Shown one piece after another: positions 42,401 through 51,300 of a DNA stretch of 64,000 nucleotides; the first letter of the stretch is position 1; every line of letters begins with the position of its first letter. The notes below the pieces were generated by a model. The model had not been told where the DNA came from. It searched no databases and was given only the letters and a program-made list of their open reading frames with translations. A program made the translations under genes and the position numbers. The DNA is from Sinorhizobium sojae CCBAU 05684. GTDB lineage: Bacteria > Pseudomonadota > Alphaproteobacteria > Rhizobiales > Rhizobiaceae. The stretch covers positions 558,001 through 622,000 of the forward strand of contig NZ_CP023068.1 of NCBI RefSeq assembly GCF_002288525.1, given 5' to 3'.

Positions 42401-44903
42401 CGGCAAATTCCGGCTTGATGCCGACCATCGGGCCCTCCGGCTTCACCGGCAGCGTCAGCGAGCGCTCGACCGCGCGCCCGCCTGCCTCGCGCATGCGCAG
42501 GGTGACCTTGGCATTCAGCAACTGGGTCGTCGAGGGCACGTCGGCGAGATCGACGTCGAAGACGGCTTTGCCGTCTGCGTCGAGCGGTTCAAGACCCTCG
42601 AGCGGCGCACGCGCTTCCTCGCTCGCCTCTTCATCGGCGAAGCCGAAGAAATATCCCTTGAAGGCCTCGCTTTCCCGCGTCGGCTTGACCGATACCTCGC
42701 CCTCGAGCGTGAGGCCCGCAGCCGGCGCGCCATAAAGGAAACGGCCGTCGACGGCGACCTCTATGGGTGTTCCGAGTTCGATCTCCTTGACGTCGCTCGT
42801 CAGGTCGAATTCAGTTCGGTCCGGCACGAAATCGTCGACAAGGAACTGCTTCTCGCCGATCGCCGAGCCCTTGGGATCAGTGAATATCTGCATGGTCCAG
42901 GTGCCGCGCATGGCGTTTTCCGTGAGCGGCAGGTCGAGCGTGTGTCCTCCGAGCTTGCCGCCATTGCTGACCAGCCGTCGGTCCTCGGCTCCATCGGGCC
43001 GCAGGAAGACGAAGGTGAGCGGCAGGTTCTCGACCGCCAGGGCATCGACGTCGCGCGCAAGCGCTGCGGCATGCACCGTCTCGCCGGCGCGGTAGATGCC
43101 CCGTTCGGTCCAGGCGAATATGTCGATTGCGCCCGGTGCCGGCCTGCCTGTAACGCCGCGGTCCGAAAGATCGAAGCCGGCACGGGTCATGTCCAGGAAG
43201 ACATAGTCGCCGTCACCGTTCCGGGCTGTGATGACGGCCGGCGTCATGCTGGCGGTGCCGCGGATCAGGCCGGCGTCGAAAGTTGCGCGCCCGTCCGCAT
43301 CGGTGCTGGCGGTTCCGAGCACCTCGTTGTTCTTGGCGATGAGCTGCAGCTCGACGCCGGCGAGCGGCTTGGCGCTGGCCAGCGAACGCACGAAGACCGA
43401 GAGCCCGTCGGTGCCGGCAAAGGTGGAAATGCCGATATCGGAGACGATGAGCCATTGCGTGGCGCGGGCATCCCATTCCTGGGTGAGGGCCGTGGTGGAG
43501 ACTGCGGTGAGCACATAGACGCCCGGCTTGCGTTTGGGCAGCGCCTCGTCGACCGGGAAGCTCGTGACCACTTCCTTGTTGAGTTCGGTCTCGATGTCGA
43601 TGCTGCCGTGCCAGACGAGTTCGCCGTTGTCGGCCTCGATGCGCTCGGCGCTGTAGCCGTCGAGCTGGGACAGGAATTGAGAGCTGGCAAGCAGTGACGC
43701 GATGCCGCGGTCGCCGATGCGGTAGAGCTTGAGGTTGGCGCTTTCCGTATTCACCGACACGATCGGAATGCCGCGTCGTGCCGTCGACGGCAGCACGAAG
43801 CTGTCGCCGGTGAAACGCACCATCGGCGCCCGGTCCTTGACATAGATATCGAGGCTCACCGGCGTTTCGATGATTTCGTCGACGGAGGAGGGGAGGCCGG
43901 GACGGAACGCCAGCTTGTAAAGCTGCCCGTGCGCGAGACCCTCGATGCAGATTTCGCTGCCCTTGGCCTCGACTGCCTTCGGAGCCGTGCCGTTGAGCGT
44001 TACGAAGGAGGCGTAATCCGGACCGTTTTTCAACAGCTGTTCGGAGAACTGAACGCAGGTGCGCGGGCTGGCGCTATCCGCATCGATCGTGTGGCCGGTG
44101 ACGCGGAAACCCTGCCTTGCCTTGAGGTCAAGATAGGCGGTCTCGACGGTCTTCGCCTGCACGAGCTCGAGGCTCGCCTTGTAGGCGCTGAGCGCGGAGC
44201 GATAGTTCTGCAGGTTCTCGAGCGCCTGGGCGAGAACGGCGAGTGCATCCGCACGGCTTTCGGTCGTACGCGTCAGCTGATAGCCATTGAGCGCGGCGTG
44301 TGCCGCCTCGCTTGCCATGTCCGTGCCGCTGGTGAAGCGGTTCGCGGCGCGGGCCGTTTCGAGCCACAGCTGAGCATCGTCGGGGCTGATCGCCAGGGCA
44401 CCGCGAAAGGCCTTGACTGCGTTCACGAAGTTGCCGGCTGTCAACTCGCCGCGCGCCGTTTCGACCAAGCCGTTGACGCCGAAACCGAGCTGATCGTCGG
44501 TCAAGGCGAGCCCGGCTTTGACGTCGCGCGCCTGCTGCAGCAGGTCGTCCGAGACGAAGGAAAGGCGCGGCGGAGCGCCGATATCGCGTTCCCCGCTCGC
44601 GGTCTCGACGATCCTGCCGGCGATCGCACCCGGGAAAGTGTTCAGCTGATTGAAGTCGGACTTGAGGAAGCACCACTTCACCTTGGGATTGTAGGTGAAG
44701 GCGCGGCAGGAGCGATCAGTGATGCAGGCGGTCTGGCATTCTTCGAGAGAAACGTTCTGCTCAGTGCGCAGGTCGAAGCCGAAATAGTCGGCATCGTTGG
44801 CAATTTCGACCTTGCGTTCGGTTTCGGCCGCCGCTGCGGTCGTTCCGGACGAGACGAGCGTAAGAAGAAGAGTGGAAAGGCCGAGAAACGCGCGCACAGA
44901 CAT
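39450..44903 (-). CDS. Bacterial alpha-2-macroglobulin with PAN domain
   Basis: A 1817-residue exported protease inhibitor of the YfhM class. A Sec signal peptide at 1-27 ends in TTAAAAE; no lipobox is seen, unlike E. coli YfhM. A PAN/apple-like domain follows (about 35-95, with Cys pairs in SLEECQTACITDRSCRAF and WCFLKS). Then come the macroglobulin repeats and the thioester site GCAEQ, with Cys1369 and Gln1372. It should trap attacking proteases in the periplasm by covalent linkage. Start ATG at 44903 follows GGGAGGA. pbpC follows downstream, consistent with a repair-and-defence pair. Confidence 0.9.
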   Translation of the reverse strand: MSVRAFLGLSTLLLTLVSSGTTAAAAETERKVEIANDADYFGFDLRTEQNVSLEECQTACITDRSCRAFTYNPKVKWCFLKSDFNQLNTFPGAIAGRIVETASGERDIGAPPRLSFVSDDLLQQARDVKAGLALTDDQLGFGVNGLVETARGELTAGNFVNAVKAFRGALAISPDDAQLWLETARAANRFTSGTDMASEAAHAALNGYQLTRTTESRADALAVLAQALENLQNYRSALSAYKASLELVQAKTVETAYLDLKARQGFRVTGHTIDADSASPRTCVQFSEQLLKNGPDYASFVTLNGTAPKAVEAKGSEICIEGLAHGQLYKLAFRPGLPSSVDEIIETPVSLDIYVKDRAPMVRFTGDSFVLPSTARRGIPIVSVNTESANLKLYRIGDRGIASLLASSQFLSQLDGYSAERIEADNGELVWHGSIDIETELNKEVVTSFPVDEALPKRKPGVYVLTAVSTTALTQEWDARATQWLIVSDIGISTFAGTDGLSVFVRSLASAKPLAGVELQLIAKNNEVLGTASTDADGRATFDAGLIRGTASMTPAVITARNGDGDYVFLDMTRAGFDLSDRGVTGRPAPGAIDIFAWTERGIYRAGETVHAAALARDVDALAVENLPLTFVFLRPDGAEDRRLVSNGGKLGGHTLDLPLTENAMRGTWTMQIFTDPKGSAIGEKQFLVDDFVPDRTEFDLTSDVKEIELGTPIEVAVDGRFLYGAPAAGLTLEGEVSVKPTRESEAFKGYFFGFADEEASEEARAPLEGLEPLDADGKAVFDVDLADVPSTTQLLNAKVTLRMREAGGRAVERSLTLPVKPEGPMVGIKPEFAGDLAENSVAKFHVIAVGEHGAKVAMPGLLWKLISVERNYQWYRDGTAWKYEPVISTKQVANGTVDVTGNGGDISVPVGWGRYRLEIETTAVDGPASSVEFDAGWYVEATSTETPDGLEIALDKENYAIGETARLKVSPRFSGELLVTVGTEKLIATKTVTIAEAGGEVELPVTAEWGAGAYVTATLYRPGDAQESRMPMRAIGIKWLAVDPADRKLAVSLDTPEKAVPRRPLHIGLKVEGAGAEEDAYVTVAAVDVGVLNLTHYEAPDPDGWYFGQRRLGLEIRDYYGRLIDGSLGAAGRLRTGGDGGQMALQGSPPTEKLVAVFSGAVKLDADGRANVSFDIPQFNGTARVMAVAWTKNGVGHAAKDVVIRDPVVVTASLPKFLAPGDRAELRLDIANTDGPAGDYRLQVATNGPVTVEQMAADTLRLDAGGKSTITLPVEGQYPGDGLVTVALTDAAGQSLEQVVNVPVRPAALPVTQRQVVSIAAGSSLTIDDQLLADSVLQGASVSLNVTRSAAFDIPALLMTLDRYPYGCAEQTTSRALPLLYLSELSKQSGLAEDEDVDKRVQESIYRVLSYQSSSGSFGLWGPGYGDLWLDAYVTDFLTRAREQKYEVPEQAMVQALKNLQNALSYETNVRDRGNEIAYSLYVLARNRKAAISDLRYYADTMLNDFPTPLAKAHIAAALALYGDAQRSQDIFAAAVNMSTGLVNVSLARSDYGSSLRDDAAVLALAAESRPVPPIIPELSRIVAKEWQEAKYTSTQEQTWMLLAARAIEGGDEDMQLEVNGAERSGSYAARISGDALMTHPVVIRNNGSQAVSAVVTTLAAPAQPLSAGGDGFSIERTYYTLDGVETNVSQARQNERYVAVLKVTESNAWPSRVLITDLLPAGFEIDNPNLVDSAQLSSFEWIGEVETAHTEFRTDRFVAAFDRSAGDNREITLAYVVRAVTPGSYDHPAASVEDMYRPQFSARTATGRMEVLAGQ

Positions 44904-45023
44904 GATGTCCTCCCAGGGCTGCCCGCTTCGAGTGAGCATCACTCTTCCAATCTTCCCCAAGCCTTGTCAACCGAGCATTAAGCGGTTGGTCTGTTGCAAC
45001 CATAGGAACCCCTGGGCGAAGGT

Positions 45024-45761
45024 TCAGGAGGCGGTCGGTGCGAAACCGCTCATGGCGCCGATATAGAGTTTGGGAAGCGGTGCGGCATAAGAGCTGCGCT
45101 TGCTGGTCTTAAGCCCTTGCGCGACCAGCGCCTCCGCCTGTTTGACCGCCGCCGCCACGCCGTCAATGACCGGCACGTCATACTCCCGCTGAAGGGATCG
45201 GGCGAGGTCGGCCATGCCGGCGCAGCCGAGCACGATCGCCTCGGCGCCGTCTTCCCCGAGCGCGCGCTCGATCTGGCGCTTGAGCTTGTGGATCGCGCCG
45301 GAGGCTTCGTTCTCGAGTTGCAGCACCGGGATATCGGCAGCGCGAACCTTCGCCCGCCCGCCCATGCCGTAATGCCGGATGAGGTTTTCGATCAGGACGC
45401 GGGAGCGCTCGAGCGTCGTGACGACGGTGAAGCGCTGGGCGAGGAGCGCCGCAGTCACCACCGCGGATTCGCAGAGGCCGAGCACCGGAATGTCGGCAAG
45501 CGCGCGCGCGGCGTCGAGTCCCGTATCGTCGAAGCAGGCAATGATGGCAGCCTGCGCCCCTGCGGCTTGGCCGTCGCGGATTTCCGTGAGCAGGCCGGGC
45601 ACGGCGATCGCTCCGTCATAGTGCCCCTCGATCGAGGCCGGTCCGCTCTTCGACGTGGCGGCGATAATTTCCGTGCCGTGCCCGGCGACAGCCCGTGCGG
45701 CAGCTGCGGCCTTTTCGGTCATTGAGACGGTGGTGTTCGGATTGACGATCAGGATGCGCAT
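45024..45761 (-). CDS. Asp/Glu/hydantoin racemase-family protein (HyuE/allantoin racemase-like)
   Basis: A 245-residue cofactor-independent racemase with two active Cys, in IIACFDDTGLDAARA and VLGCAGMADLAR. The start RILIVNPNTTVSMTEKAA is typical of hydantoin and allantoin racemases. It is the last gene of a PotABCD-like ABC operon, five bases after the permease. Because the window holds an allantoinase, allantoin is one candidate substrate, but 5-substituted hydantoins are equally possible. Cytoplasmic. Confidence 0.82.
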   Translation of the reverse strand: MRILIVNPNTTVSMTEKAAAAARAVAGHGTEIIAATSKSGPASIEGHYDGAIAVPGLLTEIRDGQAAGAQAAIIACFDDTGLDAARALADIPVLGLCESAVVTAALLAQRFTVVTTLERSRVLIENLIRHYGMGGRAKVRAADIPVLQLENEASGAIHKLKRQIERALGEDGAEAIVLGCAGMADLARSLQREYDVPVIDGVAAAVKQAEALVAQGLKTSKRSSYAAPLPKLYIGAMSGFAPTAS

Positions 45762-45766
45762 GGGTG

Positions 45767-46588
45767 TCAGCTTAGCTTCGCCTGCCGGCGCCGCAGCAAA
45801 AGAATGACGGCGACCGTGAGGAGGATAACGGTGAAGGAGAAGAGGGTCGTGACCGTGCCTAGCGCATAGAGCACCGGCGTCGTCACATTGGTGGTCATGG
45901 CGTAGATTTCGAGCGGCAGCGTATTGTAGGTGCCGGACGTCATCAGGGTGCGGGCGAATTCGTCATAGGAGAGGGTGAAGCCGAAGAGGCCGACGCCGAT
46001 CAGGCTCGGCGCGATCATCGGCAGCACCACATGGCGGAAGGTCTGCCAGGGCGTGGCACCGAGATCGCGCGCGGCCTCCTCATAGGCCGGCGAGAAGCGG
46101 TTGAAGACGGCCAACATGATCAGCACACCGAAGGGCAGCGTCCAGGTCAGGTGTGCACCGAAGCCGGACGAATACCAGGCGGGTCTGAGCCCGAACTGCT
46201 GGAAGACGACGCCGATGCCGAGTGAGATGATGATCGAGGGCACCACGAGGCTTGCGACCGTCAGGTAGAAGAGAGCGGTGGAGCCGCGGAAACGGTTTCG
46301 GAAGGCGAGGCCCGCTAGCAATGCGACGACCACATTCGTGACCGTGACCATGAGTCCGAGCGTGAAGGAACGACGGAACGAGGCGCCGAAGTCACCGACC
46401 GCCTGCGTCTCGAAAAGATTGTAAAACCAATGCAGCGAAACGCCGTTCAGCGGAAAGGTCAGACCGCCATCCGGTCCCTGGAAGGAGAGGATGACGATGG
46501 CCGACAGCGGACCATAGAGGAACAGGACGAACAGCGCGAAAAAGGCTGCGAGGATGTAGAATTCCTTGGTGCGGGCGTCGCGGTTCAT
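45767..46588 (-). CDS. ABC transporter permease (PotC-like)
   Basis: A 273-residue inner-membrane permease of the polyamine/opine/iron class with six helices. The EAA loop EEAARDLGATPWQTFRHVVLP contacts the ATPase. FYILAAFFALFVLFLYGPL at the N-terminus and FTLSYDEFARTLMTSG are PotC-like. It starts one base after the stop of the PotB-like gene, so the two permeases are coupled. The substrate is unknown. Confidence 0.88.
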   Translation of the reverse strand: MNRDARTKEFYILAAFFALFVLFLYGPLSAIVILSFQGPDGGLTFPLNGVSLHWFYNLFETQAVGDFGASFRRSFTLGLMVTVTNVVVALLAGLAFRNRFRGSTALFYLTVASLVVPSIIISLGIGVVFQQFGLRPAWYSSGFGAHLTWTLPFGVLIMLAVFNRFSPAYEEAARDLGATPWQTFRHVVLPMIAPSLIGVGLFGFTLSYDEFARTLMTSGTYNTLPLEIYAMTTNVTTPVLYALGTVTTLFSFTVILLTVAVILLLRRRQAKLS

Positions 46589-46589
46589 C

Positions 46590-47498
46590 TTAGAGCTCCC
46601 TGCGGATATCGACGACCCTGAGGATCGCGGCGACCATCAGCAGCACCACGATCAGGAGGACGACCGCGTTCGCGGCGGCGGCCGGATACTGCAGCAGCGA
46701 CATCTGGTTCTTCATCATCAGCGCGACGGAGGCGCTCTGGCCGCCGGACATCACCTGGACCGTCGAGAAATCGGCCATCACCAGAGTCACGACGAAAATC
46801 GAGCCGATTGCCATGCCGGGCTTGGCGAGCGGCAAGACGACGTTCCAGAGAACCTGCCAGCCGGATGCGCCGCAGTCACGCGCCGCCTCGATCAGCGATC
46901 GGTCGATGCGCATCAGCGTGTTGAAGATCGGCGTCACCATGAAGAGCGTGTTCAAGTGCACCATGGCAAGAACGACGGCGAAGTCGGAATAGAGCAGCCA
47001 ATCGACAGGTTCGGGAACGATGCCGAGCTCGATCAGCGTGGAGTTCACCAGACCGTTCCGGCCAAGAACCGGGATCCATGAGATCATACGGATGATGTTG
47101 GAGGTGAGAAATGGCACGGTGCAGACGAGAAAGAGCGCCATCTGCATCGTCGTCGTGCGGATGTGAAAGGCGAGGAAATAGGCGACCCAGAAGCCGATCA
47201 CGAGCGTCAGAGCCCAGGTGAGGGCTGTGAATTTCATCGTGTTAAGATAGGTCTTCCAGGTGACCCAGGAGCCGAGCGTGTCGGTGTAGTTCATCGCCAG
47301 GAAATCGGGATAGAGGCCCGCGAAGTCGTAATCCCAGAAGCTGACGACGATGATCATCAGGATCGGCAGGACGAAGAAGAATCCGAGGATCAGCAGGAGG
47401 GGCGTGGCCTGGAGATAGGCGATGAGCCAGCGAGGCGCGGCGAGAAAGCGGCGGGTATTGCCGGTCTCGATCTCTGCTGGGCTTGCGACTACCGTCAT
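46590..47498 (-). CDS. ABC transporter permease (PotB-like)
   Basis: A 302-residue permease with six helices; the EAA loop is IEAARDCGASGWQVLWNVVLP. It has a soluble N-terminal tail of about 25 residues. Start ATG at 47498 follows GAGAGGA; the longer frame to 47543 runs into the repeat region. It forms a heterodimer with the PotC-like protein in the same operon. The 213-base gap to the binding-protein gene upstream holds two repeats. Confidence 0.88.
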   Translation of the reverse strand: MTVVASPAEIETGNTRRFLAAPRWLIAYLQATPLLLILGFFFVLPILMIIVVSFWDYDFAGLYPDFLAMNYTDTLGSWVTWKTYLNTMKFTALTWALTLVIGFWVAYFLAFHIRTTTMQMALFLVCTVPFLTSNIIRMISWIPVLGRNGLVNSTLIELGIVPEPVDWLLYSDFAVVLAMVHLNTLFMVTPIFNTLMRIDRSLIEAARDCGASGWQVLWNVVLPLAKPGMAIGSIFVVTLVMADFSTVQVMSGGQSASVALMMKNQMSLLQYPAAAANAVVLLIVVLLMVAAILRVVDIRREL

Positions 47499-47529
47499 TA
47501 TCTGTCCTCTCGGATTTTTGCGGCATTGG

Positions 47530-47690
47530 AGATTGCCCCTCATCCCCCTGCCGGGACCTTCTCCCCGCCTGCGGGGAGAAGGGGCTCGCCGCGGCCTCCT
47601 CGTCCCTGTCCGCCTCAGGAAGGAAAGTGTGGGAGCGGCGCTCTCGTCCCCTCTCCCCGCGAGCGGAGAGGGGGCTAGGGTGAAGGGCAG
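47530..47690. repeat. Rhizobial intergenic palindromic repeats inside an ABC operon
   Basis: CCTTCTCCCCGC (47557-47568) and GCGGGGAGAAGG (47571-47582) form a 12-bp stem with a 2-base loop. A second dyad has CCCCTCTCC and GGAGAGGGG arms (about 47648-47675). The C-rich surrounding text is typical of dispersed rhizobial intergenic elements. It separates the binding-protein gene from the permease genes and may stabilise or end part of the transcript. Confidence 0.75.
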
Positions 47691-47711
47691 AACCCCATGC
47701 TGAGGGCGTTG

Positions 47712-49010
47712 TTACGCCGCGATGAACTCGTTCCAGCGGCGGACCATGTAGCGGTCTTCGTCCATCACCGAGTTCCAGCAGGCGACCTTGCCCATGCGCT
47801 CCTCGAAGGAGCCGCCATCGCGAACGGAGCCGGCCTTTTCCATGATCTTGCCCTCGGGCGAGAGGATATCGCCCTTGGCGGGCTTGCCCTCGACCCAGAA
47901 GCCCCATTCGTCCTCGGACATGTGGGCCTTGGCCGTTTCCATGGCTGCTGAGTAGTAGCCTTGGCGGTTGAGATAGGCGCCGACCCAGCCCGAGAGATAC
48001 CAGTTGATATATTCATAAGCCGCGTCGAGCTGAGCGCCCTGGAGGTGGGCGGCAAGGCCGAGGCCGCCGCCCCAGGCGCGGTAGCCCTCTTTGAGGGGCT
48101 GGTATTTGCAGGCGATGCCCTTCGAACGCACGGCTGCGACGGCCGGCGACCACATGGACTGGATGACGACCTCGCCGGAGGCCATGAGGTTGACACTCTC
48201 GTCGAAAGACTTCCAGAAGGCGCGGAACTGGCCGTCCTGCTTGGCTTTGATGAGGAAGTCGATCGTCTGGTCGATCTCCGCCTTCGTCATGTTGCCCTTG
48301 TCGGCATATTTGATGTTGCCCATCGCCTCCATGATCATCGCGGCGTCCATGATGCCGATGGACGGGATGTTGAGGATCGCCGTCTTGCCCTTGAAGGCCG
48401 GATCCATGATGTCGGCCCAAGTGGTGATCTCGCGGCCGACGAGGTCCGGGCGGATACCGAGCGTATCGGCATTGTAGATGGTCGGGATCAGTGTCATCCA
48501 CTGCGTCGCCTCCTTGGCAAAGGCCTTGGAATCCTGCGCCTCGACAAAGCCGACCGTGTGCGGTGCGGTACCCTGCGCGATCACGCTGTCCGGCGTCAGC
48601 TTGCCGTCGATGAAGAGCGGTACGATCTTGTCGTAATACTTGATCTTCGAAACATCCATCGGCTGCATGACGCCTGCCGGAAAGACCTTCTTGGCAATCC
48701 AGTATTCGATGTCGGCGATGTCGTAGGAGTCCGGCTGGGTGACGGCGCGCTGCGCGGCGGCGTCGGAATCGGTGGCCGTCATCTCGAGCGTAATGCCGAG
48801 GTCTTCCTTGCACTTTTCGGCGATCGCATTGATGTTGGAAACGCCGGTACCGAACTGCCGGAGCGTGATCGGGTTCTGCGCCCAGATCGTCGGGAAGCCG
48901 GTAATCGCGCCCGAGCCGGCGATCGCGCCGACGGCGGCGGCCCCGGTCTTCAACAGCGAGCGGCGCGAAATGCCCTTTGCGGGCGTGGCAGTCTTCGTTT
49001 CAGTCGTCAT
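47712..49010 (-). CDS. ABC transporter substrate-binding protein (PotD-like, Tat signal)
   Basis: A 432-residue extracytoplasmic binding protein of the PotD/opine family. The N-terminus has a twin-arginine signal (SRRSLLKTGAAAVGAIAG) and is probably exported folded by Tat. The binding region includes DSYDIADIEYWIAKKVFPAG and GYRAWGGGLGLAAHLQGA. The ligand cannot be read from sequence; relatives bind polyamines, opines or hydantoin-like compounds. Start ATG at 49010; the frame to 49037 is not supported. It follows the ATPase gene in the operon. Confidence 0.87.
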   Translation of the reverse strand: MTTETKTATPAKGISRRSLLKTGAAAVGAIAGSGAITGFPTIWAQNPITLRQFGTGVSNINAIAEKCKEDLGITLEMTATDSDAAAQRAVTQPDSYDIADIEYWIAKKVFPAGVMQPMDVSKIKYYDKIVPLFIDGKLTPDSVIAQGTAPHTVGFVEAQDSKAFAKEATQWMTLIPTIYNADTLGIRPDLVGREITTWADIMDPAFKGKTAILNIPSIGIMDAAMIMEAMGNIKYADKGNMTKAEIDQTIDFLIKAKQDGQFRAFWKSFDESVNLMASGEVVIQSMWSPAVAAVRSKGIACKYQPLKEGYRAWGGGLGLAAHLQGAQLDAAYEYINWYLSGWVGAYLNRQGYYSAAMETAKAHMSEDEWGFWVEGKPAKGDILSPEGKIMEKAGSVRDGGSFEERMGKVACWNSVMDEDRYMVRRWNEFIAA

Positions 49011-49087
49011 GCTTTCGTTCCCCTTTTGGTGGTGCATGGATCGGATGGAGCGGGACCTGGCGTATTTCGCTGCTTCTTATCCCCGTA

Positions 49088-50176
49088 TCAGGCTGACACG
49101 CGGCCGAGGGGGATCACGTCCTCCATGGCCCAGCTCAAGGAAACCGCATCGCCTGTCGACACGGGCTTCCTGAAATAATCGGCATCGGAGACGAGGACGG
49201 TGAAGTCGTCGCTGCCGGCGCCGATGACGGTGATCTTTACGGAAGCGCCGCGATACTCGACATTCGAGACGACGGCCTCGAAGCCGAGTGACCTGTTCGA
49301 CGCCGGCTCGAGGCGCACGCGGTCGGTGCGAATGCCGATATCGATCGGCTTTCCGACCTCTTGGGCGATGGCGCGGACAGTGAAGCTCCGGCCGTCCGGA
49401 ACTGTCAGCGTGACGATGCCGTCATCGATTGATGTCACGAGGCCGGAGAGCACGTTGTGGTCGCCCATGAAGCGGGCGACGAAGGCGGTAGCGGGCTTTT
49501 CGAACACCGTGCGCGGAGCAGCCGCCTGCTCGATGCGCCCGTTGTTCATGATGACGATCAGGTCGGCGAGCGCCATCGCCTCTTCCTGGCTGTGCGTCAC
49601 ATGCACGAAGGTGATCCCGAGGGTCTTCTGCAGCTTTTTCAGTTCCGCGCGCATGCGGATCTTCAGGAACGGATCGAGGGCGGAGAGCGGTTCGTCGAGC
49701 AACAGCGCTTCCGGATTGGTGATGAGTGCTCGGGCAAGCGCCACACGCTGTTGTTGTCCACCTGAAAGCTGCGCTGGGCGGCGCCGCGCATAGGCCTCCA
49801 TCTGCATCAGCTTCAGCATCTCGAGCGCCTTGGTGCGGCGCGCGTCTTTTGCGACGCCCTTCATCTTCAGGCTGAAGGCGACATTGTCGACGAGGTCGAG
49901 ATGCGGAAACAGCGCGTAGGACTGGAACATCATGGCCGTGCCGCGCCTCGCCGGCGGGAAATCCGTGACGACGACCTTGCCAAGGCGGACATCGCCCGAG
50001 GTGATGCGTTCATGCCCGGCGATCATGCGCAGCGTCGAGGTCTTTCCGCAGCCGGATGGGCCGAGGAAGCAGCAATAGCTGCCGGCCGGAATCTTCAGGC
50101 TGATCTCGTTAACGGCCGTCGTCGTGCCGTAGACCTTCGAAACGGAAGCAATATCGATTTCTGCTGCCTTGGACAT
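49088..50176 (-). CDS. ABC transporter ATP-binding protein (PotA-like)
   Basis: A 362-residue ATPase: Walker A GPSGCGKTST, signature LSGGQQQRVALARAL, Walker B ALLLDEPLSALD, switch His in HVTHSQEEAM, then a C-terminal TOBE domain from about 280. It powers the PotB/PotC-like permeases. It is the first gene of the operon; the start ATG at 50176 follows AAAGGGG. A GntR regulator is divergent, with 265 bases between the two genes. Confidence 0.9.
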   Translation of the reverse strand: MSKAAEIDIASVSKVYGTTTAVNEISLKIPAGSYCCFLGPSGCGKTSTLRMIAGHERITSGDVRLGKVVVTDFPPARRGTAMMFQSYALFPHLDLVDNVAFSLKMKGVAKDARRTKALEMLKLMQMEAYARRRPAQLSGGQQQRVALARALITNPEALLLDEPLSALDPFLKIRMRAELKKLQKTLGITFVHVTHSQEEAMALADLIVIMNNGRIEQAAAPRTVFEKPATAFVARFMGDHNVLSGLVTSIDDGIVTLTVPDGRSFTVRAIAQEVGKPIDIGIRTDRVRLEPASNRSLGFEAVVSNVEYRGASVKITVIGAGSDDFTVLVSDADYFRKPVSTGDAVSLSWAMEDVIPLGRVSA

Positions 50177-50303
50177 GGGGCCCCTTTCCTTGCAGCAGAG
50201 GAGAAGCATCAAGCGTGCCAGTTTCCTAGAAGCCTGATTTCTCAGGCAAGTTCCTCCCGTCTCTGCTCGATCCCTGGCAAAGGTGACATTGGTTGCACAT
50301 TTA

Positions 50304-50344
50304 ATAGGCGTTTGTCTCCAGGAGGCGCCTATATTGTATACAAT
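50304..50344. promoter_or_regulatory. GntR-type operator and adjoining dyad
   Basis: ATTGTATACAAT (50333-50344) is a perfect palindrome of the FadR/GntR operator kind. Immediately beside it, ATAGGCG (50304-50310) and CGCCTAT (50326-50332) form a second dyad. Both lie between the divergent GntR and ABC-operon genes and are probably the control sites for both directions. No gene is seen in 50177-50441. Confidence 0.7.
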
Positions 50345-50441
50345 TATAAATGCGGATTGCGTGCAGATTGTGGATTAACTTCCATGGTGCCACGCGCTAC
50401 GGTCGAAGGCTCGCAATTGTATCGGTCGGATTCGCAATCCT

Positions 50442-51152
50442 ATGACTCAACCCAATTTGTCTCCGGCGGAAACCGCCATTGATGTTGACGCTCGGCATAT
50501 TCGCGATGCGATCCGCGAGGCGATCGTCGAGCGTCGGTTGGCGCCGGGAACGAAGCTGTCTGAGACGGACGTCGGCAGCCTCTTCAATGTCAGCCGCACC
50601 CTCGTTCGCGCCGCCCTTCAGGCGCTTTCCTACGAGGGGCTGGTCAATGTCGAGAAGAACCGCGGCGCATTTGTTGCTCAACCCACGATCGCCGAGGCGC
50701 AACAGATCTTCGCGACACGCCGGCTGCTCGAGCCTGTGATCCTGCGCGAGGCGGCGCGGCGGATCGGCAAGGCCGAGATCAGGCACTTGCGGCAGCATTT
50801 GGCGGAGGAGGAAAGGCTGCGAAACGAGCGCGGTACCTCCGCCCGTCGCGCAGAGATCAAGGCCTCCGGCGATGTTCACCTGGCGATCGCCGAAATGAGC
50901 GGCAACGCCATCCTAAAGAGGTTCATGGACGAGCTCGTCGCCCGATCCTCCCTCGTCATCGCGCTCTATGGACGCACAGTGGCTTCGAGCTGCGGCCACA
51001 ACGAGCATCAGCAGATCATCGACGCGCTGGAGAGAAAGGACGTCGATGCGGCCTGCGCACTGATGGTCGAGCACATCGACCACATCGAGGCCGATCTCGA
51101 CCTCAGGTCGGCAGAAAAGGGGGCCGATTTGCGGGCTGCGTTGCGCCTATGA
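50442..51152 (+). CDS. GntR-family (FCD-domain) regulator
   Basis: A 236-residue regulator. The winged helix at about 15-80 has PGTKLSETDVGSLFNVSRT and ALSYEGLVNVEKNRGAFVA. The FCD effector domain (about 90-225) keeps metal-ligand-like His in SGDVHLAIAEMSGN and HNEHQQIIDALERKD. It is divergent from the PotABCD-like and racemase operon and likely represses it until its ligand binds. The start ATG at 50442 has a weak ribosome site. Confidence 0.87.
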   Translation: MTQPNLSPAETAIDVDARHIRDAIREAIVERRLAPGTKLSETDVGSLFNVSRTLVRAALQALSYEGLVNVEKNRGAFVAQPTIAEAQQIFATRRLLEPVILREAARRIGKAEIRHLRQHLAEEERLRNERGTSARRAEIKASGDVHLAIAEMSGNAILKRFMDELVARSSLVIALYGRTVASSCGHNEHQQIIDALERKDVDAACALMVEHIDHIEADLDLRSAEKGADLRAALRL

Positions 51153-51300
51153 CGGGCACCGCAATGCGCCGGCATCAGCCGTTCCAATCGACAGCGCCGA
51201 CGCTCTTGCCGCTGGAGCGCGATTTGTGATATTTCTAACAAGGATCTGACGGCACCTATCTGAATAGGGAATCTGGCGCTAGTTGCGCGGCGAAGGAATG

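Noticed and set aside
42282..43697. 471-codon plus-strand frame opposite the alpha-2-macroglobulin
   Set aside because: No motif, no ribosome site, and composition of an antisense frame.
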